Origin: Sandaracinus amylolyticus
GTDB lineage: Bacteria > Myxococcota_A > Polyangia > Polyangiales > Sandaracinaceae
Assembly: GCF_021631985.1 (NCBI RefSeq)
Contig: NZ_CP070225.1
Location: 2,046,001-2,110,000, forward strand
Reading direction: 5' to 3'
DNA: 64,000 nucleotides
Under the pieces are notes generated by a model. The model saw only the letters and a program-made list of their open reading frames with translations, did no database searches and was not told where the DNA came from. Position 1 is the first letter of the stretch; every line of letters begins with the position of its first letter. Positions 62,579-64,000 of the stretch are shown one piece after another. Both the position numbers and the translations under genes were made by a program.

Positions 62579-63156
62579 CACGGCTCCCCCGCGAGCGCGA
62601 GAAGCTCGGCGTCGGTCATCGCACGCAGCACGCGCGCCTCGCCCGCATCGAGGTGCTCGAGCACGCGCTCGCGAACGTCGGCCGGGAGCTGCGAGAGCAG
62701 GAGGGCCCTGGCGCGTGCCCGCTGCGTCTCGCTCGGCGGCGCGCCCGCGGCGATCACCAGCTTCGCAGCCGCCATCACGACGGCCTCGGCGACCGGCTCG
62801 CCGCCCTCGTTGAAGCGCCGGAGGACCGCGCGGGCGGCCTTCACCGCCTCGACGCGTCCCGCCTCGGCCTCGAGCAGTGCCTCGGCCCGCAGTGCCTCGC
62901 GAGCGGCGACGACGGCCGCGGCGAAGCCGGGGTGAGCGCGCAGCCATCGCACCTGGCGCTCGCTCCGATCGACCTTCGCGCCGATCTCGGCGTTGGTGTG
63001 CCCGAGGGCCGCGAGCCTCGCGATCTGCTCCGCGAGACGCGCCTGGGTGGGCGTGAGAGGCGAAACCTTGCCGCCCCGGGGCGGTAAGGTTTCCGACTCG
63101 CCGCCGACGTCGTTCCGGTCCACTGCCGCCCCCTCGGGGCGCCGTGTCGCCGTCAT
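62578..63156 (-). CDS. terS: Terminase small subunit-like protein
   Basis: A 192-aa protein just upstream of terL with a helix-turn-helix: ARLAEQIARLAALGHTNAEI then GAKVDRSERQVRWLRAHPGF. A long helical part (EALLEAEAGRVEAVKAARAV) and a C-terminal tail (MTDAELLALAGEP) follow. TerS proteins bind the packaging site and hand DNA to TerL. Near its N-terminus the coding DNA holds a 32-bp palindrome. It starts at ATG 63156, overlapping the gene upstream by 4 bp (ATGA). Confidence 0.65.
   Translation of the reverse strand: MTATRRPEGAAVDRNDVGGESETLPPRGGKVSPLTPTQARLAEQIARLAALGHTNAEIGAKVDRSERQVRWLRAHPGFAAAVVAAREALRAEALLEAEAGRVEAVKAARAVLRRFNEGGEPVAEAVVMAAAKLVIAAGAPPSETQRARARALLLSQLPADVRERVLEHLDAGEARVLRAMTDAELLALAGEP
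63062..63093. repeat. 32-bp palindrome inside the terS gene
   Basis: The arms GAAACCTTGCCGCCCC and GGGGCGGTAAGGTTTC mirror with a single mismatch (G-T). It encodes SETLPPRGGKVS of TerS. Candidate functions: packaging recognition site, operator, or inserted small repeat. Confidence 0.8.
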
Positions 63157-63428
63157 CGCGACTTCTCCGGGGCGATCGAGGGCGAGGGAGCCTCTCGCAG
63201 ATCCAGATCAGGGGTGCGATCGTGCGAGGGGGAAGTCGCACCGCGGATCGACCCGTCATCTTTTTCCGCCCCCACCCGGGCGGGCACACGCTCGGCTGCG
63301 ACGGCCGCCGACACCGTGTGCCGTGATCCGTGTGCCCCCCTAAGGGGGCGGGCACACGGGCACACGCTCACACGACCGTGTGCCGGGCACACGGTGGGAA
63401 CACGCTGGGCACACGCTGCCGAGAGCAT
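63153..63428 (-). CDS. Small protein gene containing GGGCACACG iterons
   Basis: A frame of 91 aa from ATG 63428 (GTG 63431 also possible): MLSAACAQRVPTVCPAHGRV, SVCPCARPLRGAHG. It overlaps the replicative ATPase gene by 1 to 4 bp (TGATG) and terS by 4 bp (ATGA), so it is coupled on both sides. The first half is encoded by iteron-like repeats, which give a recurring RVP/CPAHG wording. It may be a true protein, or the coding frame may be only passing through a replication origin. Confidence 0.5.
   Translation of the reverse strand: MLSAACAQRVPTVCPAHGRVSVCPCARPLRGAHGSRHTVSAAVAAERVPARVGAEKDDGSIRGATSPSHDRTPDLDLREAPSPSIAPEKSR
63282..63416. repeat. Cluster of GGGCACACG / CGTGTGCCC iterons, candidate replication origin
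   Basis: About nine copies in both orientations within 135 bp, near 63282, 63315, 63329, 63350, 63358, 63377, 63386, 63398 (degenerate) and 63407. They include a perfect 21-bp palindrome ACCGTGTGCC-G-GGCACACGGT (63375-63395) and a larger inverted repeat around CCCCTAAGGGG (63328-63360). Iterons beside a replicative ATPase gene suggest an origin or an operator. Confidence 0.75.
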
Positions 63429-64000
63429 CACGCCGCCCCCTCGTCCGAGTCGTCACCGCGCGCTGCGACTGCCCGGTAGGGCTCGCGCCCTCCGCCGGTG
63501 ATCCGGCCGTGAGCGAGCAACCACGCGATGGCGTCTTGCTTCACCGCGTCGCGACCACGCACCAGGGCGCGGAGTTGTCGTTGACCGACGACGTCGGAGG
63601 GGTGACGCGCGAGGGCGAGCAGGAGAGCCCGGCCCACCTCCTCGACGCGTGCGGCGTGCACCGCGTCTCGGTCGTCGTCCCCATCCCCCTCGTCGTCCGG
63701 CACGTCGACCTCGCTCACGCTGGCGCGGGCGTGATCGATCTCGAGGCGGAACGTGGTGCCCGTGCCGCCGAGCCGGCTCTTGGGCACCAGTGCGTCGATG
63801 GTGGATGGCTTGCCCTTCGGCGTCGTGAGGGCGAGCAGCACGTCGCACTGGTATTCGATCGCGCCGGTCTCCTTCCCCGACGCGAGCGGGTCGGAGTTGG
63901 GCACGCCGCCCCCGCGGTAGCCCGAGCGCGCCATCTCGCTCGTCGCGAGGATGAGCAGCCCGTGTGCGCGAGCGGCGTTGCGCAGCGTGTCGATCACCGC
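63428..64000 (-). CDS. RecA/DnaB-like replicative ATPase (5' end outside window)
   Basis: The C-terminal part of 190 residues is visible. It has GLLILATSEMARSGYRGGGV, then ASGKETGAIEYQCDVLLALT (like the DnaB/AAA_25 strand with a gap before it), and LVPKSRLGGTGTTFRLEIDH. The Walker motifs lie beyond the window. A last acidic linker and winged-helix-like end (AVKQDAIAWLLAHGRITGGG) follow. Such ATPases act as replicative helicases or loaders in phages and satellites. The gene reads through the right edge, so it is incomplete. Confidence 0.7.
   Translation of the reverse strand, partial: AVIDTLRNAARAHGLLILATSEMARSGYRGGGVPNSDPLASGKETGAIEYQCDVLLALTTPKGKPSTIDALVPKSRLGGTGTTFRLEIDHARASVSEVDVPDDEGDGDDDRDAVHAARVEEVGRALLLALARHPSDVVGQRQLRALVRGRDAVKQDAIAWLLAHGRITGGGREPYRAVAARGDDSDEGAA

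Larger units (their letters stand above)
52530..64000. mobile_element. Integrated phage-like element, left part (continues beyond window)
   Basis: Starting at the tRNA-Arg remnant, the gene style changes: very small genes in long overlapping chains, phage functions (terminase, replicative ATPase, tail-like protein, HTH). The element runs off the right edge. No integrase is visible in this half; it should be at the far end. Portal, protease and capsid genes are not recognisable here. Confidence 0.75.

Overview
The window is about 64 kb of very GC-rich DNA (strong G/C third-position bias, frequent GTG starts, genes packed with 1 to 4 bp overlaps). Many lipoproteins, HEAT, AgmX-like and STPK-like proteins, and an acyl-CoA carboxylase, PHP metallohydrolase and ISC repertoire point to a myxobacterium, most likely a Polyangiales/Sandaracinaceae-type organism. 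This is inferred from protein style, not from a marker gene.

Region 1 (1-16.4 kb): the 3' end of a diadenylate cyclase gene (cdaA) overlaps a YbbR/CdaR gene. They converge on a polytopic membrane protein gene and glmM. Then come a 43-bp minisatellite, a small membrane protein gene that looks frameshifted, and a tightly overlapped trio: a degenerate kinase-like protein with an AgmX-type C-terminus, an orphan SctJ/YscJ ring lipoprotein, and glutamate dehydrogenase. A SIMPL protein, an M23 peptidase, lipoproteins and a DbpA-type DEAD-box helicase follow.

Region 2 (16.4-31.2 kb): a solitary type ISP-like DNA methyltransferase sits back to back with an ATC-hydrolase-like gene, only 11 bp apart. 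Then a HEAT protein, a DUF2135/YfaP-type protein, an SDR oxidoreductase, a three-gene biotin-dependent acyl-CoA carboxylase operon, a PAP2 phosphatase and a second minisatellite.

Region 3 (31.2-49.8 kb): class I and class II fumarases lie within 1.5 kb, separated by a VOC protein and a MerR/GyrI-type regulator with a textbook 19-bp-spacer promoter. A CehA/McbA metallohydrolase, a GNAT-like protein, a CopD/HemJ-like protein and ComEC follow. Next is a full isc operon (iscS-iscU-iscA-hscB-hscA-fdx) headed by a cysteine-rich MerR regulator instead of IscR, then the PEP synthase/PPDK regulatory kinase gene.

Region 4 (49.8-64 kb): a Cys-rich lipoprotein and a GspE N-domain protein end the chromosomal part. 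At 52.53-52.57 kb lies the 3' half of a tRNA-Arg(CCG), apparently an attachment site. From there to the right edge is an integrated phage-like element: small unknown genes and a lipoprotein on +, then a long overlapping minus-strand series of replicative ATPase, a gene full of GGGCACACG iterons, TerS-like, TerL, small proteins and a 932-aa tail-like protein. No portal or capsid gene is recognisable in the visible part.

Across the window a hairpin repeat of about 90 bp recurs at 24.0, 27.9 and 33.4 kb, beside stop codons, with compensatory base changes that keep its stem.
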